DNA of 64,000 bases, taken from positions 1-64,000 of the forward strand of contig NW_006766930.1 of the NCBI RefSeq assembly GCF_000275845.1. Direction: 5' to 3'. Source of the stretch: Dichomitus squalens LYAD-421 SS1 (lineage: Eukaryota; Basidiomycota; Agaricomycetes; Polyporales; Polyporaceae). Under the pieces are notes generated by a model. The model made no database searches. It was not told the origin of the DNA and worked only from the letters and a program-made list of their open reading frames with translations. Made by a program: the position numbers and the translations under genes. This document shows, piece after piece, positions 34,996-46,892 of the stretch (positions are counted from its first letter, which is position 1; every line of letters begins with the position of its first letter).

Positions 34996-35828
34996 ATGGC
35001 TGCAACAACTGCTCGAGATATTGACATGGAGGGTTTATATTATGTTACCCAAGATCACCTTGAGACTGAGGACATACCTGGACTGGTCCTGCCAGTGCCA
35101 CGGCCCAATCTCCCCTCCAATGTGGAGTCCTCAGGCCACAGCACTGCTACCAACAGTGTGAATACACAATATCACTGTCCACTGGGGACGGGAGACCTTG
35201 TCACCTTGACAACAAACAGGCTGTATGGAGAACGGGGCCCTGAGGGTTTGCTTCAGTGTCTTGAACAGGTGCGAAAAGCAGACTCTGAGCGGGATGAATT
35301 AGAAGTCAATGGGATGGTGGCTCCGGAGGTGAGTATATTCCAGTGAACTGTCTGCATCTGGGCTCAGTTTTCCTCGCCCAATTTTTCAAATAAGAACTGC
35401 TCTTCAACCAATTGCTCCCATCCAGGAGTCCCCTCCTCGGAGTCAACCCTCTTGGAGTCCGTTTACAAGGCGATGGCCAGCCTGGTCGATAGATCTCTTC
35501 CAGTCACGCAAGGAATGGAGGATGTCGTATTGTCTTCTTCTGGACAACAGAGTGACGTGGCCGTCATGACCAGGACGACACAGATGGAGCTCATGCGACT
35601 CAAGCTCCAACGCGATGCCGCCCTTGCATCGTACAAGCAGTGTATCACGGCTACCCAATGGTATGCAGTGGAGGTGGCGCGCCTTGATCAACTTTACATT
35701 CAAGCGCTAAGCCAAAGCCAGCAAGGGATGACAGAGGTAAGTATTTCTAGGAAATATGATAGTCTGAAGACCATTTGATTCAACGCCATATCTGACAGGA
35801 GCGTAACAAAACATATCGCCTCTTGTAA
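34996..35828 (+). CDS. hypothetical protein, three exons
   Basis: Exons 34996-35328, 35395-35736 and 35799-35828 can be joined in frame: MAATTARDIDMEGLYYVTQD..., then N-C-S-S-T-N-C-S-H-P-G-V-P-S-S, then E-R-N-K-T-Y-R-L-L. The second junction uses AAATAAG as acceptor and fixes an otherwise mismatched phase. The third has GTAAGT and CTGACAG. The middle has a helical region rich in Met, Gln and Leu (MELMRLKLQRDAALASYKQC) that may form a coiled coil. Codons are less GC-rich than in the neighbouring genes, suggesting a different history, perhaps derived from a mobile element. No family is recognised. Confidence 0.5.
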
Positions 35829-36168
35829 GCCCCGACAGGACGTTTCGATGTTTTCAGCTATCACGCTCAGACTGTGTATACGTATACCGATCCACTCACT
35901 CAGAGACGTTGTTTCCTTTTGCTGTGTCGAGTTGGCCTAGCGGGCATGAGAGCCATCACTACAACAGCTACAACCATGGTATAGTCAATTGCTCTAGCCA
36001 AAAAAAACACATAGTCATTTTGCAACATCGCCCCATCCTTGAGAGTCCTGAGGTCGATGCGTACACGAATTGTTCCTTCGCTGATATGACGAATACATAG
36101 ACCCCCTAGCTTTACCAGGGCATAGATCGAAACCCGCTGTTGTTTGCTATGGACGCACCCGTAGTGAG
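35829..36168. other. intergenic between convergent genes
   Basis: No reading frame with support; it should hold the 3' ends of the unknown gene and of SEC24. Confidence 0.45.
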
Positions 36169-39100
36169 CTAAGAACGATGCTGATGAGCGTGGGAGCAAC
36201 AATGACTAGCAGAATCAGACTTACTGCTGAGTGTATCTGTTTGTGCACTAAACATAAATCTATAGAAGACGTGAACACCAGGCCTCAAGATGATATAGAT
36301 TACAAGGAACGCACAGTCCAAGTATGACATTGCAGCATTATTCTGGTCCTCAACGAGCATGTCGCTGAATTCGATCTCACTCCCGTCCATGTTCTGACGG
36401 GTGAGCGTGAACCTCGGCGTATAGCCTCTTTGGGAGAAGCGATGCGCCAAGATATTGCGCACTTGTGTCGACAGCTGCGTCTGCAGGTGCGGGAGGTAGA
36501 GCTAAGCGCCTATCAGTGAGAGCCTGGCAAACAACACAATCGTTCAATGAAGACGCGTACCATCCGGGGGTCGACATTGAAGACCTCGTCAACGTCGAGT
36601 AGATCCTTCAACACCTGTGGTGACACACTGGACCCAACCCATAGCATCATCGAATCCTCATTGTCTATACGAGATTGTCAGCGTAGCGTCCTATACTACA
36701 GACGTTACGCACCGATGAGGTATACCCCGTGTGACTCCATGAACAGGTGACTGTCGCGCATGAGCGACGGTAAGTCGATCCGCCCGTTCCCATCCGGTAG
36801 CGCAATTTTGTCGTCAAGATCATGAACCGCAAGCATCCGGGGATAGAGGTGGTGAATGATGCTCCGTACGCTCATGGCGGAGATCTTATGCGCGTAATAA
36901 TTCCGCACGTCCGCAGTCACATTCCGACCTGCACGCTCGAGGTCGGAACGACGGCACAGCGAGTCATGCTCATTTGAAACCGCGTACCTTTGAGGGGCTT
37001 TGTCTTCATCATGGCTAAAATGTACAACGGGAGGGACCGGAAGGCTTCCGGGAGAATGAGCTGGAAAGCCCGGTCAGCCACGGCTAGTGAAGGAAAACTC
37101 GTTGGCGCACTTGGGTTGGAGCGGCGGCCGCGGCGCAAAACTTCCGATAAGCGTAAAGGATCAGCGCACATCGCTCCGTCAGAGATTCCTGAATCTGAGT
37201 TATCCGAGTAGAATGCAGTTTGGAAATCGCTGCACGTCGGATACCTTCAGCCGCGAACGCCTCTGGAGGAGTAACAAAAGAAGCTCCTCACCTTCTCGAA
37301 TGATGTACGACACAGCCGCATCCATATCGGCATACTGAAACACGTTACCAGCAAGAGAAACCACACGCAGTGCGAGGTTATGTACTCGCACGCGGCGCTC
37401 GCCGGTGACTGTAGTGTAGAGGATCGCGGACTGGAGGAAGGCGTATTGTCTGTCGTCCAGTCTGCTAGTATGCTCCAGCTTGACACAGATCGTCTTATCG
37501 GCATCCATCGTACCGAATTCCATGTCAGATGCAGGGCTTTCATAGAAGTTGCCGTATTGCGACCCCACCCGAAGACCTGTAAGCCGGGTGCCGGACGTCA
37601 GGGGTGCCGAGGCTGAGCAGTAGAGTTCAACTAACCGACAGAAGTCCGCACCCGCATTGAGCATGAATAAACAGTTGCACGAGAAACCAGACGTCTGAAC
37701 TGCGATGACAGCACCAGTCCGTCTCGACCGGCATCGAATCTCGGATGAAAGTACATGTCTCCGCCGCTCAGGGTCGCCACTAGGCCTGATACAGTTTGAT
37801 TTGAGCTGAAATCTGGCAATTGCATATAGTTAGACCCTACCTATAGAAGCGATATCTATCGGACGGCTCATCCCAAGGAAGAGGTTCACACCAATCCCCT
37901 CCGAGGCACATTGTTCGCCGAGGTCTTTCCATGACTCGTCGCGAGGCTCGAACAGTGTCCGCTCCTTTTCCGTGCCGTAAAGAGTAGATTCGTCTTGAAG
38001 AGGCTGCAGGGCTCCAACGCCTATCATGGGGAGTGTTGCGGCGAAAGCTACGACTTGACCGCCTCGGCCGGCCTGCGGAACATTTAGTTTACAGCAAATT
38101 TATACAGTCATATGAGACAATTACAAGAGCAGCAAGACTGGCTGACAAGGCAGAACCAAGAGCGCTTTCTATCTCGAAGATTTGCTCGTGTCGTGAGGGC
38201 AAAGCGGAAAGGAGATTATAGATTGCGTCCCTGGTGACAAAATTCAAGATTTGATTTGAGTGTAATAGAGCGCTCATACCTGGACTCGACTGGGTTGACA
38301 AATAATCCCTCAATCGAGGGTAGGAATACCTCGTCAACATCCGGAACGACTAGCATGGGGGACTGTCCGTCTATGGCTGACTAACAGGAGATAGGTCATT
38401 CCGCGCCGAGGGGGATAATACAGGGAGAAGCGTACAGAAAGGTCATAGAACTGTAATGCCCTATCAAAAGTCAGGATAGCAACGCGACTTGAAGGAGGAA
38501 AGCATGGTGGAATGGTATCGTCACGTCCGTAGAGCAATTCGATTAGCACGGTGCAGGCCGTCTGTAGAAACCCTGAGCGGACCGCTTCTTGAGAGACGTC
38601 AAAGGCAAAGACATAGTCCATATGAGTTGGAGATCGTCGGCTAGTAGAAGGCTCAGGCAGCATAGAATAGTAGAGGGGTCGAATCGTGGGGGGAGGATGA
38701 GGTGTCCAGTACTCCTGAGGAACAGCGAAGTCGACAGTACCCTTGTTCAGTTCCGGTCGTTGCAGATGGTCAAGCCGAAGCATGTTTGCGTCGAGATTAC
38801 AGAAGTACTCCGGTGCGACTGTTCGCACCTCGTCGTCAGGAGGTTGCAGCAGAAGAGTAGTAGAAGGAAGGGATAGCATACCTTCTGATTCGTGACCACA
38901 CAGATTGCACCTCCATCTCGTCCCGTTCGCACCCCAGGTGCACCATGGATTGATATATCCTCTACAACGCTCACATCGCGCAGGGCCAATATCACCTGTC
39001 TCTACCAAAGGTACAGGCTCTTCTCTCGGGTCCTGGTCGGCGAATGGCTGGATGACGGCAGCAAGGGGAATCTCGCAATCCGACGCTAGTCTGGAAGAAC

Positions 39101-39426
39101 TAGGCAAGTTCCATGTCGACATACGAATGTATCTTGGAGAGGTATTGCCTACCCAGACAACCACGCGTGAGCTCTTTCAGCTACTAGCGGTTGATATGAG
39201 TGCGCGTACCTTGGTCAATGGCCACAAAGTCCGTTGTGGACAGGGGAGGGTGCTTCCCTGGCAGAGTCATATACGCCTGTTCCTCCCATTTCTCCTTGTC
39301 AGCCTCTATGGTGTCGATGGGCGAGGGGATCTGATTCGGGTCTATGGCCGCGCGCAGGCCTTTGTACGGCGTCCCGGCGCTATGCGGTGGCTGAGGGATG
39401 TGTGACCTAGTGCTGTGGGCATACAT
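36169..39426 (-). CDS. SEC24: COPII coat subunit SEC24
   Basis: SEC24 binds cargo and, with SEC23, forms the inner COPII coat on ER exit sites. In order on the minus strand: the N-terminus from ATG 39426 ([38 protein letters not shown]); [16 protein letters not shown] after an intron; the zinc finger C-E-R-C...R-W-R-C-N-L-C near 38880-38985; the trunk domain ([36 protein letters not shown]); [20 protein letters not shown] beta-sandwich residues; the helical domain; and the gelsolin-like end ([46 protein letters not shown]). A final intron restores Y-L-C-L-V-H-K-Q-I. Many short introns interrupt it. The stop at 36169 follows a last small exon; an alternative reads through to about 36142. The start may lie upstream if a leader exon exists. 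Confidence 0.93.
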
Positions 39427-39712
39427 GAAGCATAAAGATATCCAAGATGGTGACGAGTAAGCAAAGCGAGATGACTTGGAAGCAGAGAAAGCCGCGCTCG
39501 CTGCGGCTGACGATGAGCTCGACAGTGGGCGCGGCGCCGAGCTCGAGGCTGCCCACTCCCGGATCGCCAGATTAGGTCGTTTGTTTGGCAATAGCCTTGG
39601 ATCCAAACAACTCTTACGCTGTCCCCGAGTATGGAAGGTTTATTTTTAGAGCTTGCTTTCCTTTCGGTCCAGATCGTTTCTCTCTGCTCGTCCTCATCAC
39701 ATTCTGTGTAGG
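39427..39712. promoter_or_regulatory. shared promoter region of SEC24 and the methyltransferase gene
   Basis: About 285 bases between divergent start codons. It contains a Ser/Ala-rich minus-strand frame without an ATG and a TTTATTTTTAGAG stretch at 39640; it probably drives both genes. Confidence 0.4.
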
Positions 39713-40723
39713 ATGAGTTTAATATCGGATATGGACGACTTCTTGAGTGATACTGCTGCCCTTTTTGGCGATGTCCCGCACGACGATGGGACGATCCGAT
39801 ATGGACCTCTCGTCCTGACAGTGGCGCCGAAGGTGCGCAAGCTTCTCCGAGTGCTGTCTACTAAGTCCTCATCTTGGCTGCACGAGCAGGAAGGCAAGGT
39901 AAGGCTCAAGTACTGTTTCAAGTGTCCGGACTAGGATCACTGAATGACAACAGGCCAATACGCTCCTGGCAGATCATTTATTCTCTCCATCCTTGCTCCT
40001 TGCGGAACTCATCGAGCGTGGTCTGATTTCACTCGAAAGGAAAACAGGTCAGACCTTGGCTTCTCCTCGCATTGTATGATTGAACAGGCATACTTTCAGT
40101 TGTGGAGCTTGGAGCTGGGTGTGCTCTGCCCTCTCTCCTGTCCGCAACGTTAATCAACTCGCCATCCCTCCTGGTGATCACCGACTATCCCGATCAAGGG
40201 ATTATCAGGAACCTCACTGAGAACGTTGCGCGAAACAGGGCGCACTATCAGGAAGCCTGCTCCGTGAACACGGCGGGATATGAGTGGGGCCAGGACGCCA
40301 GCCCCCTCTTGTACGTTTCAGAAGCCTACGAGCGAACAAACTGATCAACTGCCATCCAGACGTCTCCTGAGAGAAGGTGCATCCGACCACTCTGATGGCT
40401 TCGATGTGGTCATCATGTCAGACTTGTTGCATTTCGACAGCTCGCATGACGTCCTCCTCCAATCCTTGATATCTTTGCTACGAAGAACCTCATCGGCCCG
40501 GGCCTACATCGCAGCAGGCAAATACACACCACCGCATGTGTGCGACCACTTCGTGCAGGAGGCGCGACGAGCGGGCATAGTGATGGATGAGGGTGAGGTA
40601 GAAGGCGTTTGGCGAGGATCACTGGAGGTGTCGGGCGGCGGTCTGGATCGCGAACAACTCGGCGTGAGGAAGAGTATGTGTAGATGGTGGATAGGGCGAT
40701 GGGAGAATCCAGCTGCGAAGTAA
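39713..40723 (+). CDS. SAM-dependent protein methyltransferase (Methyltransf_16 / EFM7-like)
   Basis: Class I methyltransferase of the lysine/nicotinamide methyltransferase-like group; yeast EFM7 of this group methylates elongation factor 1A. Proposed exons are 39713-39832, 39890-39898, 39954-40047, 40100-40310 and 40360-40723. The N-terminus reads MDDFLSDTAALFGD and GTIRYGPLVLTVAPK. A nine-base exon would add E-G-K before ANTLLADHLFSPSLLLAE. Motif I is VELGAGCALPSLL (the SAM-binding glycine-rich loop), followed by VITDYPDQGIIRNLTENVAR and the motif FDVVIMSDLLHFDSSHD. The alternative without the mini-exon is also open and inserts about 20 extra residues. The exact EFM identity and substrate are not certain. 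Faces BUD13 tail to tail, 100 bases apart. Confidence 0.82.
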
Positions 40724-40822
40724 ATGTACTACTTGTTGTACATTATCCAGGGAACGATCACTTGCAATGACCTCCCAAACAGGTATGCGCATGGCGAGAT
40801 GGTATGAAGCGTACCGCTCAGA

Positions 40823-41874
40823 CTACATGTCATCCACACTCCACTCATAACTCTCTGCGCCACGCCGTCGTCGCTCGTTCTGCTTCTGAAAGTATTTCTT
40901 CTCAAACCCATTGCTACGATCTGGAGCGGCCCCTCAAAATACTGAGGGTGACGAGAGCAACGAGAAGACTGACCGACGCCGTCCCACCTATAACCTGGCT
41001 TTATGCCGAAACGATTTGGAGGTGGAGGAGGACCCGTGTATTCGGGTTTCCGAGGCCCCTTCGATCTCTTCTTCTGTGAACAGGGTACGACCTGTCAGTT
41101 ATCCCGCAATTCGCAGCAAGGCAGAATACTCACCGTCAAAAACTGCGCTGCCGGATCATTCCAACGATCCTGCGCCTTCAACTCCTCGTTGAGTTCGGCG
41201 TCATCCGCTGTCCTCGCAAACGCCTGAGAGCGCATCTTCTCTAGTTCCTGTTTCTGCTTCACAGCTTCGTCTCGTTGTACAAGACCTTTGCCCCATTCCA
41301 TCTTCGCTGCCTCCTTCTCCTCCCGCTCCCGCTTCAGCCGCGCAGCCTCAGCTCGTGCCGCCGCCATGTCCACCTTCCGCCCCGACGAATCACGGTATAT
41401 GGTCTCTTGAGCGGCGGCTTGCTCCGCTGCATCATCCGCAGACTTCCTCGTGCTCTGCTTGGCGTTCTTGGATAGCTTCTTCTTCAGCTGCTCAGACGTG
41501 AGCAGGCCGCCCTTGAAGGGCTCCTCGGTCTCCACAACCTGCGGCTGCTCGTCCGCAGCGGGCGGAGGCGTCTTGCTGCCACCCTCGCCCTCCCGTACCG
41601 TCTGCCACCCCGACTCCGGGTCCGTTCGCTGCCGTTTCTTGAATCTCCTGTCCTCCGCAACCACCGGCTCTGACATGTCGTCATCTTCATCTTGCGGCTC
41701 TGCATTCCAGCCTGTCAGGTCGTCATCCTTGATGAAGGACGCGCTCGCGCTTGTCGAGACGGACGTCGCTGTAGCCTTGCGTTTCTTCTTCTTCGTCGGC
41801 TGAACTTTGGAGAGAATGGCGTCCGCTTTCGGACCAGACATGTACTTCTCCGCAAGATACGCCTTCAGAGACAT
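40823..41874 (-). CDS. BUD13: pre-mRNA-splicing factor BUD13 (CWC26), RES complex
   Basis: BUD13 is the scaffold of the RES complex (with SNU17 and PML1) that aids spliceosome activation and nuclear retention of unspliced RNA. Start 41874 ([20 protein letters not shown]) matches the conserved N-terminus, followed by a Lys-rich tract, acidic and basic linkers, [13 protein letters not shown], and a charged helix with [13 protein letters not shown]. Two introns near the 3' end join F-L-T to [20 protein letters not shown] and then [20 protein letters not shown]. The protein ends [10 protein letters not shown] with the stop at 40823. The C-terminal W-D-G-V-D-R-S-N-G-F-E and W-S-V-x-D-M are hallmarks of the family. 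The length of about 310 residues is typical. Confidence 0.92.
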
Positions 41875-42933
41875 GATGAAGGGCGAGCAGGACGTTAGGA
41901 AGAGTATTATGTAGTCCGAGACTCCGAGTGGCACTGGTATTGTTCGGAGCGCCTGATCGCTTTCCGAATTGGATCACACGACCCTGCCCTAAACTCACCG
42001 CCAGATAAAATTGCGCCTCTTCGCATTGTGGTTTCTTCAGAACATACTCAGCTAGGATCTATTTTATAGGTACTAACTCGAGTCTCGCATGTTTACACAT
42101 GCCACATCCTTCAAATCCAGTCGATGACACGATTGCCCACTCGTATAACCGAGAACACGGCCGCTTCGTGCGGTCTCGAGGACGTTTGGATCGCGCATCT
42201 CCTTCCTCGCTTGGGTGGAGGGGTATCGCGAACCAGCGAGTTGGGCATTAGTCTGATGGATCTATCCATTTGTTTTGTTGTATCTGGGACTTACAATGAA
42301 TGATTTCTTGACATATCCTTCGGTTCTCGTATGCCTTCGTACAATAGTTTCTTGTTGCGTATGTATATGAGAGATGCACTCAGCACTCGGTATGATCATC
42401 GGAGTGTGCCCGACTGTCGTCTGAAACGCAAGCCGGGCTTGCAGCTGCTCACGCTAACGTCCGTGCCTGCGGTATCGCGACGTCAGCATTCCAAGTCATA
42501 CATGTCTCGGTGCAACAGCGGGAAGGCACGGGTCTAAGGTTCACTGGTCCATGTCTGTCTTCGGTGTCTCTATGTAGTCCATACAGGCACTACGAATCTG
42601 TCCGGGCAGTTCGTGATGATTAACTATCTATCTCGCCGAAGAGCAGGTACAGGACCCTGTATGATCCCAGTCCTATGTTTAAGATCCAATCTTCCTGCTC
42701 ACTAATATGTGACTCTATTTGTTTCATAGTTTAGACTTGTGTTACTTGACATTCACAGCAGTTGCTTGAGCGACGGATGACCGCAGAGCCGGCTACGGAT
42801 TGTGCGCGAATCCGGATCCGGGCCGCCGTCGGTCCCTGACCTCATCGCCTCTGGCGCTTACTGGGTGCGACCCTTTGCGCTGAGCCACATCGATCCGACA
42901 ACTCCCTCTTCATTAATGCTCGAGCCGCGAGCC
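41875..42933. other. intergenic, no gene recognised
   Basis: About 1 kb without a supported frame. Confidence 0.5.
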
Positions 42934-44474
42934 ATGGCGTCGCCTTCGTTTGAGGACCTTGCTTCATGGGATGATCTCAACATCGTCTCACCAGACAATG
43001 TAGATGATCCCGAGGACCCCAGAAATGTGTACGCGTGGCAGTCATCCTTCCCACGCCGTGTTACAGAGACCTTCGGAAGCTGCCCGAAGAGATTGAGCAA
43101 CTCGATCAATCAATCGCCGAGCTTGAGGCCAAGATTGCTACCCTTAGGCTGCAACGGGCCAAGTTACTCGACCAACGCGCACTCATACGTCGCTTGTCCC
43201 CGGATTTACTATCTCGTATCTTCGAACTTGGCGTGCACGAATCTGCCGACCTCTTGCCAAACCTTAGTCTCGTCTCACATCACTGGCGCAGTGTTGTGCT
43301 ATCCAGCCCGACTCTATGGACCTACATCATTCTCGATAGTAATTGGAGCTGGCGAATACCGTCCTTTCTCCGTCGGATGCGAGCACACCTCCAGCGCTCC
43401 CGGGCGAGTAAACTCTTTATCGATATCGACTTCCGCCATGTCGACAGCCTGCTTGACACCGAGACCATATTGCTGGAGTTGAAGCCCCATCTTTGGAGGT
43501 GCTACTCGTATAACGTCTCTGTTCCGGACTGGTTCAGGATGCGCAAGATACAGGAACACTCCTCAACTATGGGTCCCGCTTTAGAGGACCTCTATTTGCG
43601 AGTCGACTCTTCAGATTCGGAGTACCAAGAACCTTTCAGCGTCTTTTCCCAACCCTGTCCTCGTTTGGTCTATGCCATGCTAGAACACATGCCGATGGAG
43701 TGCCTCGGGGTCCCAACGTCTTCGCTACGTCAGTTCCATCTACTGCGCGACGCCCGGTGCCACTCGCCCGCAAAGATTGGGTATCCGTTCAACCAACTCA
43801 TGAGCATCTTGACTTCCTCCCCCATCAAGTGTTTTTCGGTCCGTTTCGCATTTTTCACTATCGACACCACCGAGGACGTCTTTAGAGCTACACCGACCCC
43901 GCAGGTGCTGCCGAGCCTTGAGGGCCTCTCGTTTGACGCAGTCGACGCGGGAAGCGTCTCCTTATTCCTCGAGTCCACCTCTCTTCCGGCCCTGCAGCTT
44001 CTCTCCGTAAACTCCGGAGTCGATTTGCAGTGGCTCACGCAAATATCACTCACATCATCTCGTTTTCCTGCCCTCCGCCTGCTTGATCTATGCAATTGTC
44101 TCTTCACCGGTCCTTCCCTCGTTCCCCTTGTCCGCGCGCTGCACCACCTCCCGCAACTTACCGGCCTCGGGATCTCGACTCCAGCGACGGGTGTGGTCGG
44201 AACGCACATCTTTGACATGCTTGCTGCTGGACCCGACACACTTGGTGAATGGCTCCTCCCCCGGCTCGAAGCCATCGGCGTCCAGAACTGCGAAGACGTT
44301 ACAGGACACGAGCTCTTACGAGTCGTGACCGCCCGTCGGGGCGCCGCGGCACCAGAAGTGTCAAATATAGTATTCCTGAAAATTACGCAGTGCTTGCTGG
44401 ACTCGGAGGTCCTAGAGCGGCTCACGCAGAAGGTAGATACTGTACTCACGGTAGATACTGTACGCACGGTCTGA
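42934..44474 (+). CDS. F-box protein with leucine-rich-like C-terminal region
   Basis: Probably the substrate receptor of an SCF ubiquitin ligase. An N-terminal coiled coil (EEIEQLDQSIAELEAKIATL) leads into the F-box (RRLSPDLLSRIFELGVHESA, LSLVSHHWRSVVLSSPTLWT). A region of irregular leucine-rich character follows (SLEGLSFDAV, ALRLLDLCNCLFTGPSLVPL, LPRLEAIGVQNCEDVTGHEL). No ATG precedes the coiled coil in its own frame. The best start is 42934 (MASPSFEDLASWDDLNIVSP), joined through a very short intron at 43029-43066 (GTACGC...TTACAG, 38 bases). A frameshift is the alternative. The 3' end carries two 18-base units (GTAGATACTGTACTCACG and GTAGATACTGTACGCACG, 44433-44468) that encode the repeated V-D-T-V at the C-terminus. 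Confidence 0.75.
44433..44468 (+). repeat. 18-base tandem repeat, two units
   Basis: Two units differing at one or two positions at the very end of the F-box coding region; each encodes V-D-T-V plus two more residues. Confidence 0.85.
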
Positions 44475-45766
44475 TATTCCGGACTCGTTTCTTGCTCTAT
44501 TTGTTCGATGACTTCCATCTTCATCCGCATTTCGTATCCCTCTTACACATATCACGTTACTTCGGGGCTCGGGAATGAGGTGGTGCTTTCCAATCACCCC
44601 AGCTTGCGTGCTTCCTCGGACTTTAATCTCTCAAATCGGACGCTCGTTCTTGACATCATTCCGTACTTCTCACGAGACCCACGAAGGGCCCGGGCATCGT
44701 GGTGCGTTTCCCTATTCCCATCTCATTTTGTTTCTTGCCTCTGACGATCCCGAGCAAGCGATGATGCAACGAAACCTCCATGAGTTTAATACGCTCAACA
44801 TAGGCCAAACTCCCGGACCGGACGCAACTGCGCCCACGCAACTATGTCGTGGATTTTACACGATAGCCGATAGTCTCACTGCCCGTCCTCAGCGTCCTCG
44901 GACCAACGTGTCACTATTCCAACTCAGGCGAAGCGTCGCGTCGGAAAACCCACCAATCATCATCAAAAGACCTGCGGTTTGACGGCGAATGGCAGAGCAA
45001 ATCCAACGAGATGTGTAGGAGGCTCAGGCCACATTGTCAAAGCGTTCTCAATTGTGTATGCTGAAACGCTGCATAACGCAGGACCAATCGGCTTCCCAAA
45101 GTGAGCACGTTCTCGCGCAGTGCACGGTTTTGCCCGCCAAAGCCGTCGAGTCACGCTAGTCATCAGACGGCAACACCCGCTGAAGTGAGACATGCGAGGT
45201 CTGCCCCAGCGGGTGTGGTTCAGCTCAGGTTCTCTCTCGGTCAAGGCGGGTTTCCGGGATGAGGCTGCGCGCGCTCGACGGGAACTCCTAGAGAACCTGA
45301 TGCTATCCCACTCTCTCGGGCGCCCGATGTGCAAAGCAGCATGTAGACTTCGCGCGTAGCTCTCGCGCGCTCCCAATGGCGCGAGGTGGCTGACTGACGG
45401 CACTGCAGGCGGGAGGCGAATACAGATGCTCGCGGGCGGACCGGATTGCTTCGTCTCATCTGTTCCGCCGCGCACTCTGCGCGCGCCAGGGGGCTATTCA
45501 TTCAGCCACAGTGCTGTGGTATTAGGCGTCGAGGAACCCTAGGCGGGATCGAGATGGAAACACCATTGCCATCTTTCAAATCTAATCTCGCACATCGAAT
45601 CTTGCGATGGGCTGCCAGAGGCTCGATCACCCGGGAGTCTGCGTCGCGCGGCTCGGCGAGGGACCATTCGAATGTCAGCGTGGCGGTGCCGCGGTCGGAA
45701 GTGCCCCTTTTACAACAAACGTCGTCGCCGAGGACTGGAAAACGAATGATCGCCCTCGCGGGCAGT
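44475..45766. other. intergenic, no gene recognised
   Basis: About 1.3 kb between the F-box gene and the hydrolase. Open frames at 44575-44982 (plus) and 44963-45475 (minus) resemble nothing known and are probably chance. Confidence 0.45.
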
Positions 45767-45773
45767 TATAAAT
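45767..45773 (+). promoter_or_regulatory. TATA box of the hydrolase gene
   Basis: TATAAAT within GGCAGTTATAAATCTG lies 62-68 bases before the ATG at 45835. Confidence 0.55.
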
Positions 45774-45834
45774 CTGCAGGCTGGGGCCGACTAACCCTCC
45801 GACATCTCCTCCGCTTTCTTGAGTCCTCGGACTC

Positions 45835-46892
45835 ATGCCTCTCATGCCTCCTACGACTGTGGTCACAACGCCGCGGTCGTCCGATGGGACGCACATCTAC
45901 GCAGAGGCGGTGGGCAATCCCCGCAATCCCCATATCGTCTTCTTGCACGAAGCAACGCTCTGTGGGAAGGTCTTTGATGAGCTCTTCCAGGACTCCCGGC
46001 TGACCGAGCATCTTTACATGGTGGGTTGCTTTTGCGGAAATATCAACATCCCACCCAACACTACTTCCGTAGGTGCGGTACGATCTCCGTTGTCACGGCA
46101 GGAGTGGGACCGTGAGAGGTGCCACTGGACAGACCTCAATTTTGTATGCAGACGATTTTGTGGCTGTCATGAGCTCCTTCGGTCTGCAAAGACCAATAGT
46201 CGTCGCCTGGTATGTCCTCGTTCCTTTACGAACATCTCTATGTGGCCTGATTGTTGTCTCCACACGTAGGGGGTTGGGTGGTGCGTTGGAATGTTTGTCG
46301 CCACTCCACCAGAGCAACGTTAACGTGCTGCGCGCTACCATCAGCCGCAGTTGTCGCTGATATATGCGCCCACGTTAGCCCACCCCCCATCGCGGGCGTC
46401 GTGTTCGTCTCGCCCTTGCCATTCCTGGGAACGACCATGACGCAGACTGCGACGCCGCGGATGGTACAGGTTGTCCAAACGCTTGGCACGTCCCGAGACG
46501 CTGTTGAACTAGGCAGGGCCAAGACCGAGTTCGTCGACGGGCTGTTCTCAGGGCCCGCGCGTCGAATACCTGACACGACCAAGGCTGCTTGGCTCGGGCG
46601 CAGCATTTCCCAGGACCCGGAGTCGACAAATAACGCGATCTGTCGCACACACGATCCCACGAAGCTGCTCGAAGCTGGCCGGCGGGGACTCCCGCTCATG
46701 GTTCTCATCGGGTCCGAGGACGCGCTCGTGAACAGCCTCGCGGTGGTGCGCGAGCTCCGGCGGCATTTCCGCAACTTGGAGGCGTACTCCATCGGAGGCA
46801 GCTCCCATGCACTATTCATTGACAGGAAAGACGAGTTCATACAGCATCTGCTGATGTTCGTGGGCCGTCTGGCGGTGAGTCCCCATCATTGA
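45835..46892 (+). CDS. alpha/beta hydrolase-fold protein lacking the nucleophile serine
   Basis: Exons 45835-46020, 46073-46209, an 11-base exon 46270-46280, and 46345-46892. Conserved features are PHIVFLHEATLCGKVFDELF (strand and oxyanion region), VRYDLRCHGRSG, LYADDFVAVMSSFGLQRPIV and a late PLMVLIGSEDALV holding the acid Asp. The catalytic His would be in GGSSHALF. The nucleophile elbow is V-A-W-G-L-G-A-A-V-V-A-D: the expected Ser of W-S-L-G is Gly in this reading. The tiny exon is needed to keep phase between V-V-A-W and A-V-V-A-D. Asp and His are present, so the protein may be a pseudo-enzyme, or the splice model may be wrong here. No signal peptide is seen. Confidence 0.78.

Noticed and set aside
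43730..44530. 266-residue minus-strand frame opposite the F-box gene
   Set aside because: Antisense shadow; composition is low-complexity Arg/Ser with no domain.
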